DNA from: a virus | Strand: one strand, 5' to 3' | IMG/VR virus record: IMGVR_UViG_3300020171_000040 | Span: 1-51,230 of that record | DNA: 51,230 nt | In this document: positions 1 through 11,400 of the stretch, piece by piece | How positions within the stretch are numbered: position 1 is the stretch's first letter | Layout: the number at the start of each line of letters is the position of its first letter | Translations under genes and position numbers: made by a program | Notes under the pieces: model-generated | Told to the model about the DNA's origin: nothing | Database searches by the model: none | What the model saw: only the letters and a program-made list of their open reading frames with translations

Positions 1-3000
1 AAAGAATAACAATTCTGTTTTTAACCTATATCCCTGGTATGCTAAGAAAGCCCAGAATCGTCTATCATCTTCGTCCTCAGCATCAGACCAATGAGAGTAA
101 GCAAAACCACTTAATATTATTAACGAAGTAATGGCTACTAATTCTGATATGGTTCGTTTTATGTTAGCTTGTTCATGTGGACTTAAAGCAACCCATTCTT
201 CACTAAGAAGTGCGAGTTTCATACCTAGTATTTCCTTGTATAGTTTCTTAAAGAACTTATATGTAGTAATATAATTACCTTCTGTTGTTTGGTGTAACCT
301 TTCACTATAAGCCTTCCTGCCATATCTACGACGTACACCTGGTACAACAAACTTACGAAACATATATGCTAATTTACCAAGGAAATAACGTTGTGCTGCT
401 ACCTTAGCCTCTAGACTGTAAGCCCCATGTACACGATCAGCAATACCACGAAATCTCCTACCCCAACCCCTCTGGTCTTCTTCTGTCCATTTAGATTTCT
501 TAAGATTAACTTCATCTTTTATAGCAAGTTTACCATTTTTTACATAATAAAAGTCTATCATAGACCCTATGTCTTTACCATTATTATCTATTGCACGTAT
601 TTCATTTTCTATCATTGCATATAAGAACCTAGACCTAAGTATATGTTCACCACCCATTTGTACAGTAGCAAAAGCTTGTTGTTTAGCCAGTGCCTTCATC
701 TTGTTTTTATTAGCAAATTCAGTTTCACCAACTAAGTCTTCGTTCATGGCATTAAATTGCTGTATAATTAATGAACCTAGGCTCTCTGGCATACGCCTAC
801 CAACATCACCAAGCATACCTGGCAACCATTTAGCATAAAGACGGGATGCCTTTGTGTATGATTTTATAGTTACATACTCCCCCACTATTGCTTCTATACC
901 TTGCATTAACTCACCTATTGATAAGTTAGCAAATCCTTGAACAACATTAAGGGCAAGTAAATTCACAGAGGTGTACTTATTTACACCGTCTACGAATTTC
1001 TGTATATCAAGAGTTAAATCATCAGTTATTTTTAACTGATTTTTTTCTGCAGTATTACCATATACATACATTTGAAACCAGTCATTTAATTGATTTACAA
1101 GACTACTATTCTTAGTAACTGCTGATTCATTTTCAAATCCTGGAATTATTGATCTAAGTGAACGTAAAACCGCCCTACCCATTGAATCCTTCTTTTCTGT
1201 AACTCTGGTTTCTACAAAGTGTTTAGCCATCTCTATAGTAGGTAGTATATCCCTTTTATTTGCATAGTCATTAGCTGAATCCCAATATTTAAAATATATT
1301 GTTGGTAAATCATATGACTGTTTATCTTCTGTAAGTTTGTTTATATAATGAACTGGTAAAAAATATTTAGGATTACCAACTTCATCTGTATATTCTTGTG
1401 GATTATATTCTACATCACCTTTCTTACGTATAAAATCTAATTGAATTTCATTTTTAAAAGAAGATGCTATAGAAGTACCTTCCCTAAGATTTTCATTCAC
1501 GTTTTTATAAACACCAGGTAATCTATAACCAAGTCTATGTGAATAAGGTATACCAGAATCAGCTTCCTCTGCAGTTTTAACTAACAAATTATACATTTGT
1601 GCCATTGGATCAGTTGATTCAGCAATTGCATCATATTGTTCTTTTATTGATATAGTAGTACTTATACCTATTCTTTTCATAAAAACATCCCACTTTGGGT
1701 TATGCCAGGTTTTATCTATGGTACTGTATAACTTTCTATTTTTTGCTTTCCAATTTATTGCTATATCAGAAGCATCGGTACTTATTTCAGCAGGAGCATA
1801 CTCATTTCCATAATCATCTATTTTTGGTTTCGCTAATGAAGATATTGGAAAATGTTTATTAGGATGTGTTTCATTCTCCATTATTGCATTTACGTCTTTT
1901 ACAGAAATAAGTCCCACCTTATATTGCTCTACCAAATAAATATGCATAGCTTCTAAATAAGCATCTTCATGTTCTTTTAATGGGAAGTGTAATTGAATCC
2001 ATGCACCCACCTTTTTACCAGAATCATCCTTCTTACCTAAATCTCTAATTTCTCTTTCAGAATGCTCTAAACTACTTAAGAAAGGACGTATTAGATAAGA
2101 ACCTCTATCACTTATCTCAAGTATTTCATCATAATGTTTTCTCTCTGATGTCATACCAGTTTTACCTCTTTCTTTTTCTAGTCTAGTACAAATTCTATAA
2201 AACTCTATCTTCTTGTCTAATGCCTCTAACCTATTAGCTTCATCTGCTTTATTGAATGCAGACACTATAGCTGCTGCAATTGGATCTGTGGTATCAACCA
2301 ACGCATCCACCCATCGTACAGCCTCATTTACATCATTTGCTGCAACACTTAATTCCTTAAGTAACAATTCATAAGTAGCTTTATCTATATCATCACTTTC
2401 CTTTGATAAGTGGTAGTCAACAAATTCATTTACATCTTTACCATACCTTTTAAACTCCTCTTGTGTCATTACACCACTTACCTCTTTACCACCTATCTTC
2501 TCACCCTCTTTAAATGGAGTACCATGTTTAACTCTATGTGCCATTTTACGCCAAAGTGATTCAAGTTCTTCCTTCCTTTGTACACGTATCATATCAAAGT
2601 AAGGAACGAGTCGTTTGGCAACAGCTTCCTTACCTTTTAAAACATGAGCATTTTTGATTATATTTTTATTTTTAATAACATCATCAAGTACTAACTTTAT
2701 AGTGGGGTTGTTAAGTAGATCTGGATTTGTATCAAGCATGCTCTGTAAAGAATCAAGAGAATCATATGCTAGTATATAGTCTTTCCATTCTTGTAATAGA
2801 GCTGGTGTAAATATTAAATTACCTTCTGACATCTCTTTATATCTTTCAGATAATGCATTTGTAACTTTAGCTGCATACTTTATAATTTCAATTATAGCTA
2901 AACTAGAACTATCAATTTGAGACACTATATTAAAGTGTTCTTCAAAGCTACGACGTTTTGTAAAACTATATCTACGTCTCATTATGTCCACTTTGCTCTC

Positions 3001-5412
3001 TAACTTACGCATAGTACTCCTATAAACCTCTTCTAAAGTAGTGAGTTTATTAATTTCTATCTGCTCTAATTTATATCCCGGGGTAGAAAGAACATCAGCA
3101 TCGAGACTTGCTACTTGAGCAACACTGTCCCAACTATATCCCCTACCAGTACCATATATAGTTCTCAGTGCAAGTGGGGTAATAACAAAACTATCCATAC
3201 CACTTGAAAAAATCTGTGTATCTAATGATAAGGTTATTATATTTTTAGTCTCTTCATTAATAGTTGGAACTAATTGTATAATATTCATTGTATTAACCCT
3301 AACTTTACCACCTAAAACTTCTTCAAGTAAAAGTTTATATGCTGATAATTGTAATCTATAACTAGACTGGTTACTCTTACCTTTTTTTGTACTAGTATAC
3401 CATTCAAACCCTCCTTTTTTTGTTTTAAAATCATATAGATCTACCCGACCGAGACTATCTATTACCACTAAATCTATTGTACCAGCAATACCCTTAGATA
3501 TATCCCCCACTGTTACTTCTGACATTAATATCGGTTTGATACCATTAACAGTCCTAGTCTTTTCTATGTCATTTATTATCTTTTGTACCCTATCTTTAAC
3601 AGCATCAGAAATACTATATCCAGTTTCACCAACAATATCTTTCACTACACCAGTAACAATTTCTTCTGCTGTCATGTGAGTAGCTTTACCTAATTTACCA
3701 CCTTCTTTAAGTATAGCAAGTTCTTCTGCATTTAACTTAGGTATATCCTCTTCTGCTACACCATACCCATGTTCTGCATTTATTTGTGTGACAGACTTAA
3801 ATGTTATAGTAGGATCAGCCTTTAAAGAATACTTATGATTTACTTCATCAAATGCAAATAATTCACCAAATGCTTTAAGAGCGGTTTTAATTGTTCCAGG
3901 TTTTCCCGCGTCTACATGGGATTGGATATCATCAAGTAAACTATTTTTTACTTTAGCTTTTTTAGTAGCATTCGTTGTACGATTTACATTACGTATCTCT
4001 GTTTTATTTTCAAAGAACTTTCTTAGAGTTTTGTCCACAAAATCATTTAGATTACCTTCATGTTTTTTCCTAATTTGATAACCAGTCTTTAATCTAAACC
4101 AATCTATAATAGCATCTATAACTCTCTTGTACAATGGTCTACTAAACTTATAATCACTCATTTCCTTTAACTGAGAACGTAACCTAGCATCAGTAAAGAA
4201 GTTAGCTATAAATTCATGAACATCTTCAGCAGCATTTTCATTTGTTTTATTCTTTTGTTTAACATATGCAGACCATATCTCAGTCATAGTTTTCTTTAAC
4301 TGTCTATCTATGTTATCTTTTGGATTTTCTATAGCATCAAATACTAAAGCGTGACCCATCTCATGAACAAACGAGGATATAAAACCCTCTAATGTTGGAA
4401 CGTCTAGAACAACATTAATATATATACCTATTGAATGATCGTTAGATCTATACGCCATATATGTACCACTGTCAGGATGACTATGTTCCACTCTGATTTT
4501 TAAATTTTCAAATTTATTACGATTACCTAATATCAATTCTATAGAACCTGCTAACTCAGGAAACTTCTTTATTAAATCACCGTATGTATTGGATAAATAT
4601 GCAAGGAACTGAGGGACTGTTAATTCCTTAGCATTTTCGATAGCGGCTTTTATAGGTTTAGTATCTGCGTACTTGATTTTAAAGTCTTGACCCCCAAGTG
4701 TGGTATAACCACCCTCCCTAAACGCACTAACTTTTTTACTAGCCGGCCTACCTATATCAACCCTAACTTGAACACCCGTCCTAGGTCTAATATTAGGCTC
4801 TAAATAATGAACAGTTGTTGGATAAGCTTGAATACCCTCCTTTTCAAGTTCTTTAATTATCTTAAGGGCTTTGTATGAAGAGAACCCTTGTAGTTTTTTG
4901 ACTTTCCATTTCTTCCCAGGTGGTATAGCCCCCCACCTTTTGTTATCAACTAAACCAAATCGTTTCTCAATAGCCCAAACATAATTATTATTTAAATCTG
5001 TTATTTCATTTTCATCATATTTACGTATATCTGCACGTATAGAAGGGTCGGGATGTATTTTGGTTTGGTCCTCAGCATAAGTGTAGTCAAGGAAGGTGTC
5101 AGTAAATGGTTCCCCATTCTCATACACATCATGTGTTTCTGGTTTATAGTCATTTTTAATCCAGTTACCAAAGAAGTCTAGAAAACCTTCATTGAATACA
5201 GTGGACTTCATCCTTAAAGAAGCAGCTCTATCACCGTCATTTAATTCCATCAACTCCTCAAATAGTATACTAGCGTTACCTTTATGATCTTTGTCTAAAG
5301 GATTACCATTGTTATAATGCCATAGTTTGTGTACATATGTGGAGTCCTTAAAGACGTCTATCATCTCTAGGTATTCATCACTTGTTTTTATTGGACAGTA
5401 TATTGCAGCCAT
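1..5412 (-). CDS. giant virion/cargo protein with zincin and PD-(D/E)XK nuclease motifs (C-terminus beyond window)
   Basis: An uninterrupted frame runs from an ATG at 5412 to the window edge, giving 1804 codons without a stop. I translated it by hand. Residues 350-354 read HEMGH, a gluzincin/metzincin-type zinc site, followed about 60 residues later by EDVHEF, which could supply the third ligand. Around residues 644-663 the sequence reads GTIDLVVIDSLGRVDLYDFK. This matches the RecB/Cas4-like PD-(D/E)XK pattern, with D647, D661 and K663 as candidate catalytic residues, followed by a helix with QLSAYKLLLEE. The rest is helical and unrecognised. It lies 10 bp after the RNA polymerase gene, in the place where crAss-like phages encode giant capsid-packaged proteins. 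I infer a co-ejected protein that might process cargo (protease) and cut DNA (nuclease); neither activity is shown here. Its true length is unknown. Confidence 0.85.
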   Translation of the reverse strand, partial: MAAIYCPIKTSDEYLEMIDVFKDSTYVHKLWHYNNGNPLDKDHKGNASILFEELMELNDGDRAASLRMKSTVFNEGFLDFFGNWIKNDYKPETHDVYENGEPFTDTFLDYTYAEDQTKIHPDPSIRADIRKYDENEITDLNNNYVWAIEKRFGLVDNKRWGAIPPGKKWKVKKLQGFSSYKALKIIKELEKEGIQAYPTTVHYLEPNIRPRTGVQVRVDIGRPASKKVSAFREGGYTTLGGQDFKIKYADTKPIKAAIENAKELTVPQFLAYLSNTYGDLIKKFPELAGSIELILGNRNKFENLKIRVEHSHPDSGTYMAYRSNDHSIGIYINVVLDVPTLEGFISSFVHEMGHALVFDAIENPKDNIDRQLKKTMTEIWSAYVKQKNKTNENAAEDVHEFIANFFTDARLRSQLKEMSDYKFSRPLYKRVIDAIIDWFRLKTGYQIRKKHEGNLNDFVDKTLRKFFENKTEIRNVNRTTNATKKAKVKNSLLDDIQSHVDAGKPGTIKTALKAFGELFAFDEVNHKYSLKADPTITFKSVTQINAEHGYGVAEEDIPKLNAEELAILKEGGKLGKATHMTAEEIVTGVVKDIVGETGYSISDAVKDRVQKIINDIEKTRTVNGIKPILMSEVTVGDISKGIAGTIDLVVIDSLGRVDLYDFKTKKGGFEWYTSTKKGKSNQSSYRLQLSAYKLLLEEVLGGKVRVNTMNIIQLVPTINEETKNIITLSLDTQIFSSGMDSFVITPLALRTIYGTGRGYSWDSVAQVASLDADVLSTPGYKLEQIEINKLTTLEEVYRSTMRKLESKVDIMRRRYSFTKRRSFEEHFNIVSQIDSSSLAIIEIIKYAAKVTNALSERYKEMSEGNLIFTPALLQEWKDYILAYDSLDSLQSMLDTNPDLLNNPTIKLVLDDVIKNKNIIKNAHVLKGKEAVAKRLVPYFDMIRVQRKEELESLWRKMAHRVKHGTPFKEGEKIGGKEVSGVMTQEEFKRYGKDVNEFVDYHLSKESDDIDKATYELLLKELSVAANDVNEAVRWVDALVDTTDPIAAAIVSAFNKADEANRLEALDKKIEFYRICTRLEKERGKTGMTSERKHYDEILEISDRGSYLIRPFLSSLEHSEREIRDLGKKDDSGKKVGAWIQLHFPLKEHEDAYLEAMHIYLVEQYKVGLISVKDVNAIMENETHPNKHFPISSLAKPKIDDYGNEYAPAEISTDASDIAINWKAKNRKLYSTIDKTWHNPKWDVFMKRIGISTTISIKEQYDAIAESTDPMAQMYNLLVKTAEEADSGIPYSHRLGYRLPGVYKNVNENLREGTSIASSFKNEIQLDFIRKKGDVEYNPQEYTDEVGNPKYFLPVHYINKLTEDKQSYDLPTIYFKYWDSANDYANKRDILPTIEMAKHFVETRVTEKKDSMGRAVLRSLRSIIPGFENESAVTKNSSLVNQLNDWFQMYVYGNTAEKNQLKITDDLTLDIQKFVDGVNKYTSVNLLALNVVQGFANLSIGELMQGIEAIVGEYVTIKSYTKASRLYAKWLPGMLGDVGRRMPESLGSLIIQQFNAMNEDLVGETEFANKNKMKALAKQQAFATVQMGGEHILRSRFLYAMIENEIRAIDNNGKDIGSMIDFYYVKNGKLAIKDEVNLKKSKWTEEDQRGWGRRFRGIADRVHGAYSLEAKVAAQRYFLGKLAYMFRKFVVPGVRRRYGRKAYSERLHQTTEGNYITTYKFFKKLYKEILGMKLALLSEEWVALSPHEQANIKRTISELVAITSLIILSGFAYSHWSDAEDEDDRRFWAFLAYQGYRLKTELLFF

Positions 5413-5422
5413 TATTTATATA

Positions 5423-8400
5423 TTAACATTTTTCTTCTATTTCCTTACCTTTCTCAAAATCTATTTCCGTTTGTACAAATTGACCTTTGACTGATGTACC
5501 TATTACATTAACCTCTTTAAGTTTAATCCTACTCTCATTACCAGTATGATAAATAGTAAACTTAGCCCCAATTTTTTGTAAATAATCTATGAATTGACTA
5601 TCTACACCTGGCATATCCCCTACTACAAATTCAGCACCATTTTCCCTTGCTCTATTAATATATAACTTAGTTTGTTCAGTTAATGATTTATTTTTTAATT
5701 CTCCATTTCTTGCTAACATAACTATTTTAACATCATTTGACATTGAAGTAACAGCATCTTGTTTTACAGGATAATAATTCCATTTTTCATCCATAAAATG
5801 CTGCATAGTAGTAGAAGTAGATGTTTGTCTTTTACCACCACTCATTTCTCCAATAGCACTGTCAGCAACTTTTCTCATAGCTTTATCCTTACCATCCCCT
5901 TCTGGAATACCCTTACCCATATTTTCAAACCCACCCACATAACCTTGAAATCCTTTTGCCGCAAGTCGCTTAACAGAACGAACAACCCTATTATCTTCAT
6001 TGAACTGCAAGTCTAAAGCTCCATCAGCATAATCAACATCTATTTCTTCAGCAACTGACCTAACCATCTTAGTAGTTACTTGTTGTTTTTCAAATGGTAT
6101 TTCCTTGAATTTATCAACATTATCTTTAACTACCTTGATACGTTCTGCAAGAGATTTTTGTATTATAAGATTGTTATATTTTATAAACGAGGTCTCAGAT
6201 TCAATACCCATTTCAGTTGTTACAATACCATTTGATAAAGCACCTTTCTTATTAATAGGAACATATAGTGCTAGGTCTTCTGGTTTCTTAGTTTCTGGGT
6301 TAGTAATTTTAGATATACCAACCATTTTAAAGAGTGCCACATTCCCACCAATAATTTCACTTTCTTCTGTTCTAGCCTGTTGTTTAAACGCCTTTTCCAT
6401 GTCACTCACGTCCGCTACTTCTTCCCCAGTACGTGGGACATTGTATTGTGATATACTCCCATCACCAGTTAAGGTAACATAACTAGGATATACTACATCA
6501 CCATCTTCATTAGTACCTAAGGCATATTGAGAACCTCTACCAAAATTCAATGCAATATAATTTATAAAACCATTTTCATCCCTATTTGGTTGATAAGTCA
6601 TTAAACCATCTACCTTAGGTACATATCGCCAATTATACCAATTGTTTTCAAAGAAATCCTTTTTTATACTTGTATAAAACTCTACTATTGAAGCTGGGTC
6701 ATTGAGTTCCTCTAACATCTGCCTTATGAATTTATTAAAACTAGCGGGCTCATACTTTTTAGTTTTAGTATTCATCATATTTATTTCCTTGTTAGCAGAG
6801 GTTGGTATATACCTCAGGTAATCATAATACCTGTGTTTAAAACCAGTTGAATAGAATGCGTATAAGTATAATTGTCTACCAAGTAACTGAACTGTAGGAT
6901 CTTCATGTTCTATAATAGCTTTGAAATCTGCTATATAATCATCATTTTCCCAAACATCTGATGCAGACATGAATGGAGTAGTAATATAATTTTCAACAGC
7001 AGTTAGTGGTTTAGAATCCACTTGTAACATTTCAATAACCTTATTATCTTTTAACTCTTCATAGTATTTAAACCTAGGTGATTTGACTTTACTTATAGTA
7101 GCAAATACAGACTCATCATTATTTAAATATAAAGTACTTAATCTAGCTCTAGTCATCCCTATACCAAACCTCGGATCACTAAAGAATTTAGAAGTAACAG
7201 CACTGAATAAATCCCCAGTCATACTATTTATAATAGACATTCTAAAATTTTCACTATTTGGTATAGAATTAGCCAAACCCCAAAACATCCTACCAAACCC
7301 AGTGGAACCAATAATACTCTTATTATTAAATATTCTCTCTAAATAGAAAATACTATTATCTAGTAAAGTTGATAACATAGTACCATTCTCTACATATTCA
7401 CCCTTGCTGTTTATAAACCTATCTAAGTTTATAAAATCTCTCCTGTTTTCAGGTAAATCTAATTGTTCTATTTTAATCAAGTTATTTATGAAATGTCTAA
7501 ACTCTACTGGATTGCTACCAAAATCTTTAGTATCAACCCTGGTATTTAATACAAGACTATTTACCTTTTCGCCATCTCTAAATATCCTCATAAAATATTC
7601 AAGGAAATTTAGTTGCCGTATCTTATGTTCTTGACTTGTGTTTTTATTTGGATTTAACCCATCCATTAGTAAAGATTCATCTGACATCAATTCGTCAAAT
7701 GGGATGTATAGATCTTCTTCTCCCAAATTAATATCCAAGTCCTCATCAGTTTCAACTGGCCTATTTAAAGAAGCAAGTATTTGACGTTTAGCACGTTTGT
7801 ATGCCTTATCAATAGCGGTCCCAGGTTGATACTCTGTTTCTTCTGAAATAACATGTCTACCACCACCAACATTGTAAAACTCCCTTGCTAGTTTAACTAT
7901 AATAGGTTGTGCAAGAAAATCAAATGTACTTACACCAAAACCTAATCTTAAAAGTAGAGATGTCACAGAATACGTTGCGCTGTTAACATTAAGTTCGGAC
8001 ATATAATCGTCTTTAATAGCATCCACATGTCCATCGAGCATGGCAGACAACCAGTCTGTTACATACTTTAAATCCCCACCTTCTATCAAGTCGAGTGGAA
8101 TAACACCCTTTTCATTTATATCTTTACCATAATTAAAATTAGTACGAAGTTTAATGTTAGCCTGTTGTGTAAGGGAGTGGTTAGCATTCTGTAATGCATA
8201 TACCCCAATACCTTTTACTGAAGTCATAAATTTAAATTTAGTAGCAGACTGGTATGCTGGCGTCTCTGATTCAAGTGCTTCAAGAGGTATGGTTTTACCA
8301 CCACTCCTGGCAGTTATATACTTTCTTCTCCTTGCTTTCATTTCACCAGTAAGAGTACCTAAAGGTAGGGTTGTGTTCCTAGCATGTTTAATATCAGATA

Positions 8401-11400
8401 TAACTGTTTGGAATATCTCAAATATTCTATTCTCATTTGCCCCACTGGTATTTTGTGCCTCAATTGATAATTTACTAAAGTCTTCTACTGTACCAATTTT
8501 ATTAGCACCAATTAATAATTTTAAAATAACAGGTCTTTGTTTAGCCCATTTTTCATCATTGAATGATTCAATAAAGTTATTGTCATTCAATTCATCTAAC
8601 TCTCTTTGTTCAGTAGATACTATGTCTTCAAGGTATTGCTTACTAATATCATCAGTTGCAGCCTCTAGAGCCTTTTTATTTGCTTCTAAACTCTCTATTA
8701 TATTTCTCCTTATTATTTCATCCTGATCAGATAAAATCTTAGTCTCGTTATAAGCCCCTTCTTCAGAGTCCTTTAGTATCTCAGATGTTTTTGCATCAAA
8801 TATAGTACGGTCCCTTCTATATGTTTTATATAATTCACGTAATTTATTTTCATATCTTTCTTTAACAATCTCTACAGCATCACCTTCTAAAAACTTAACT
8901 TCTTCTAGTTTGCCATTCCTCATTATATAGTTCTTCATCATAGTGAATAACTTATCTATGTCAAAGTCAGAACCAGTGAGAGTGGTGAATTCAAGAGGTA
9001 AATGTATTACTTCACCAGCTTGATCTGGTAAATAATCAACTACCGTTAAATTAACAACTGAATTTTGTCCCTGGGTAGGAATACGATACCCCATTATTTG
9101 CATCTCTAACGGAAGGGTTTTTATTCTTTCTTCATGAGTTAATTTTTCATAATTTGGGATAAGTCTTTTAAAAGCACGGATAGGTACTCTACATTCCATA
9201 TTTATAATCCCAGTACCTTCGGAATTTACTTCATAAAATTTCAATTCTGATTTGAAATCCTTTTCAAGACCTGCCAAACCAGTACTGGAATATCCATAGT
9301 CAGATACTTGTATTAATTGAGAACCCGGTAACTTTAAATCTATCGTATTACTTGTAACAAGACGCATTAATCTTGAATACATCCAGGTCCTATCTGGAAA
9401 TGCATCTAGTTCAAGATACATTTTACCATCAGAATCAAGTCTTAAAGCAGACCTGAAATCATCAGACTTACGTGCTTTTGTAGCATCTTTACGTAACATT
9501 GAAATCAAACTATGGTTATTGACTATACCATTATGTATACCAAGAGCTGATTCAACATGATCTCTACCAATATTACTCACGGCCATCCTTGATTTTGTAA
9601 GAGCGTTAAGTAAGTCTCTACCAGAAGCAAAATTACCGTATGGTTTATCTGTTATTATATTTGAAGATCCTATTTTAAATACTTGACTACCCACCATTTG
9701 TTTACTTGCTACCTCATGGGCATCCGTGGTCTGTTGTTGACGTAGGTTTCTCCAATATCTAAGTTCTACATTTATATCTCTTAAATTTGCTAACTCGCCC
9801 CTGATCTCTTTGTTTTTGTATAAATTATGAGATGTAGTCATACCAACCTTTATGGCAGTATCGTAATTAAGAACGTGTATTTTATTTAATTTCTTATTTT
9901 CTATTTGAGTTTCAGGATCAGAAACATCATCTGAATATTGTCCTGTCTTTTCCATCCTGTGTAAAACCTCCTCAAGATGTGTACCTTTCACAAGTCTTGG
10001 GAATAGGACTGACATGGCCATTTTATCATATACAGTTCTATCAATACCATTTTCATTATGCTGACCAAAATAAACAGTTTTTTGTGGGTTGAGAACAACA
10101 TATAACGCCTTTATCTCTTCTGCTGGTGAAAGTACCTTAGTGGACATTAATAATTCAAAAGCATGTTGCACTTTCTTAGGGAATGCCCCAGACCGTTTTA
10201 ACATACTCTTATACATACTGGGTGATATAACAGCACTACCATCTGTTGCATCTACACGTTTAAATCCACTCACATTATTTAAAGACAGATCCTCAGCTTT
10301 TTTAAAATTATCAGGATTATCCTTATCTTTTTCATCATAATACTCCTTCCACAACTTAGTATGTAAATCAAGTAATGATTTATAATATAATGATTCAAAT
10401 TCTTGAGTTCTTACAGTAGCTGCATTATATGATACCTCTGTATCACCTTTTATATTTTCAGCATATGGTGTACCAGTGGAACCTAGACCATAATACCTTT
10501 TATATAAAGCTTCTACTATTTCACCTGAGTTAGTATCTTTGGCAAACAAAGCTGGGTCTCCCATAAATATTCTTTCAGATTCTATTATAGACATCGTATA
10601 ATTAATAAGATATTCACCCAAAGTAGCTCTAACACCATAGTCTATATCCTCACCCCTGTCTGATTCATATGTTGCTGTGGAAGATGGGTTTATAAGACCT
10701 GGAACATATCCGTTTGTTTCAGTATCTAATGCTATAACACCAAGAGTATTAGCATATTTTAATTCATTATTTATTCTTTTATTAAGTACAACGGTTAGTT
10801 TTTTAGTAAAGATAACTTTATTTTTATCATCAAATTTATCTATAATATCAAACCCCCTAAACTTGATTAAGTTTACAGCATTCGCAGCATTAGTATTATC
10901 TTGACCAGTATAGTGATAGTTAAGAATTAATTGCTTTCTTAAATTGTCCTTCTCTTCACCAGTCGCCTTTTTAAAATCTTCTATGAGACTTACAGCCACG
11001 GCTACTCTTTCATTCTCATCTCTATAAGCATCCCAGAAATAGTCTACTACTTCTTTTGAAAACCCAAGAGATTTTGTTTTAGGATCATACTCAGTTATAA
11101 CATTCTTAAATCTAGGAACGCCGTCCATAAAAAAGTATGTTTTACGTTGTGCCATTATTGGGAAAGGGAGGAGTCCTTCACTCATCATCAAATGAAAACG
11201 AACTAAATAATCTTCCCTCTCTGTCATATTAAGATACCCACGACCCTTGTCTTCCCTACCAACCTCTTTGAGATAACTATAAGTAACTAGTTTAAAATTC
11301 TTCCTCATTTCTGCTGCAGCTGCAACTTCTTGTTCGTTAGTTAAATCATTAGGAGTCATCATCCTTAATATTCTACTACGTTTAGTCCATAGATTATTAA

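Noticed and set aside
8154-8726. 190-codon open frame on the plus strand
   Set aside because: It lies antisense inside the RNA polymerase gene, has no recognisable protein pattern, and its residues (Leu, Ser, Ile-rich) are those expected from an AT-rich antisense shadow.
10700-11000. ALDTETNG motif in the RNA polymerase protein as a DnaQ-type exonuclease
   Set aside because: Only the first DxE-like motif is present; I see no ExoII/ExoIII motifs at the right distance, so it is likely chance.
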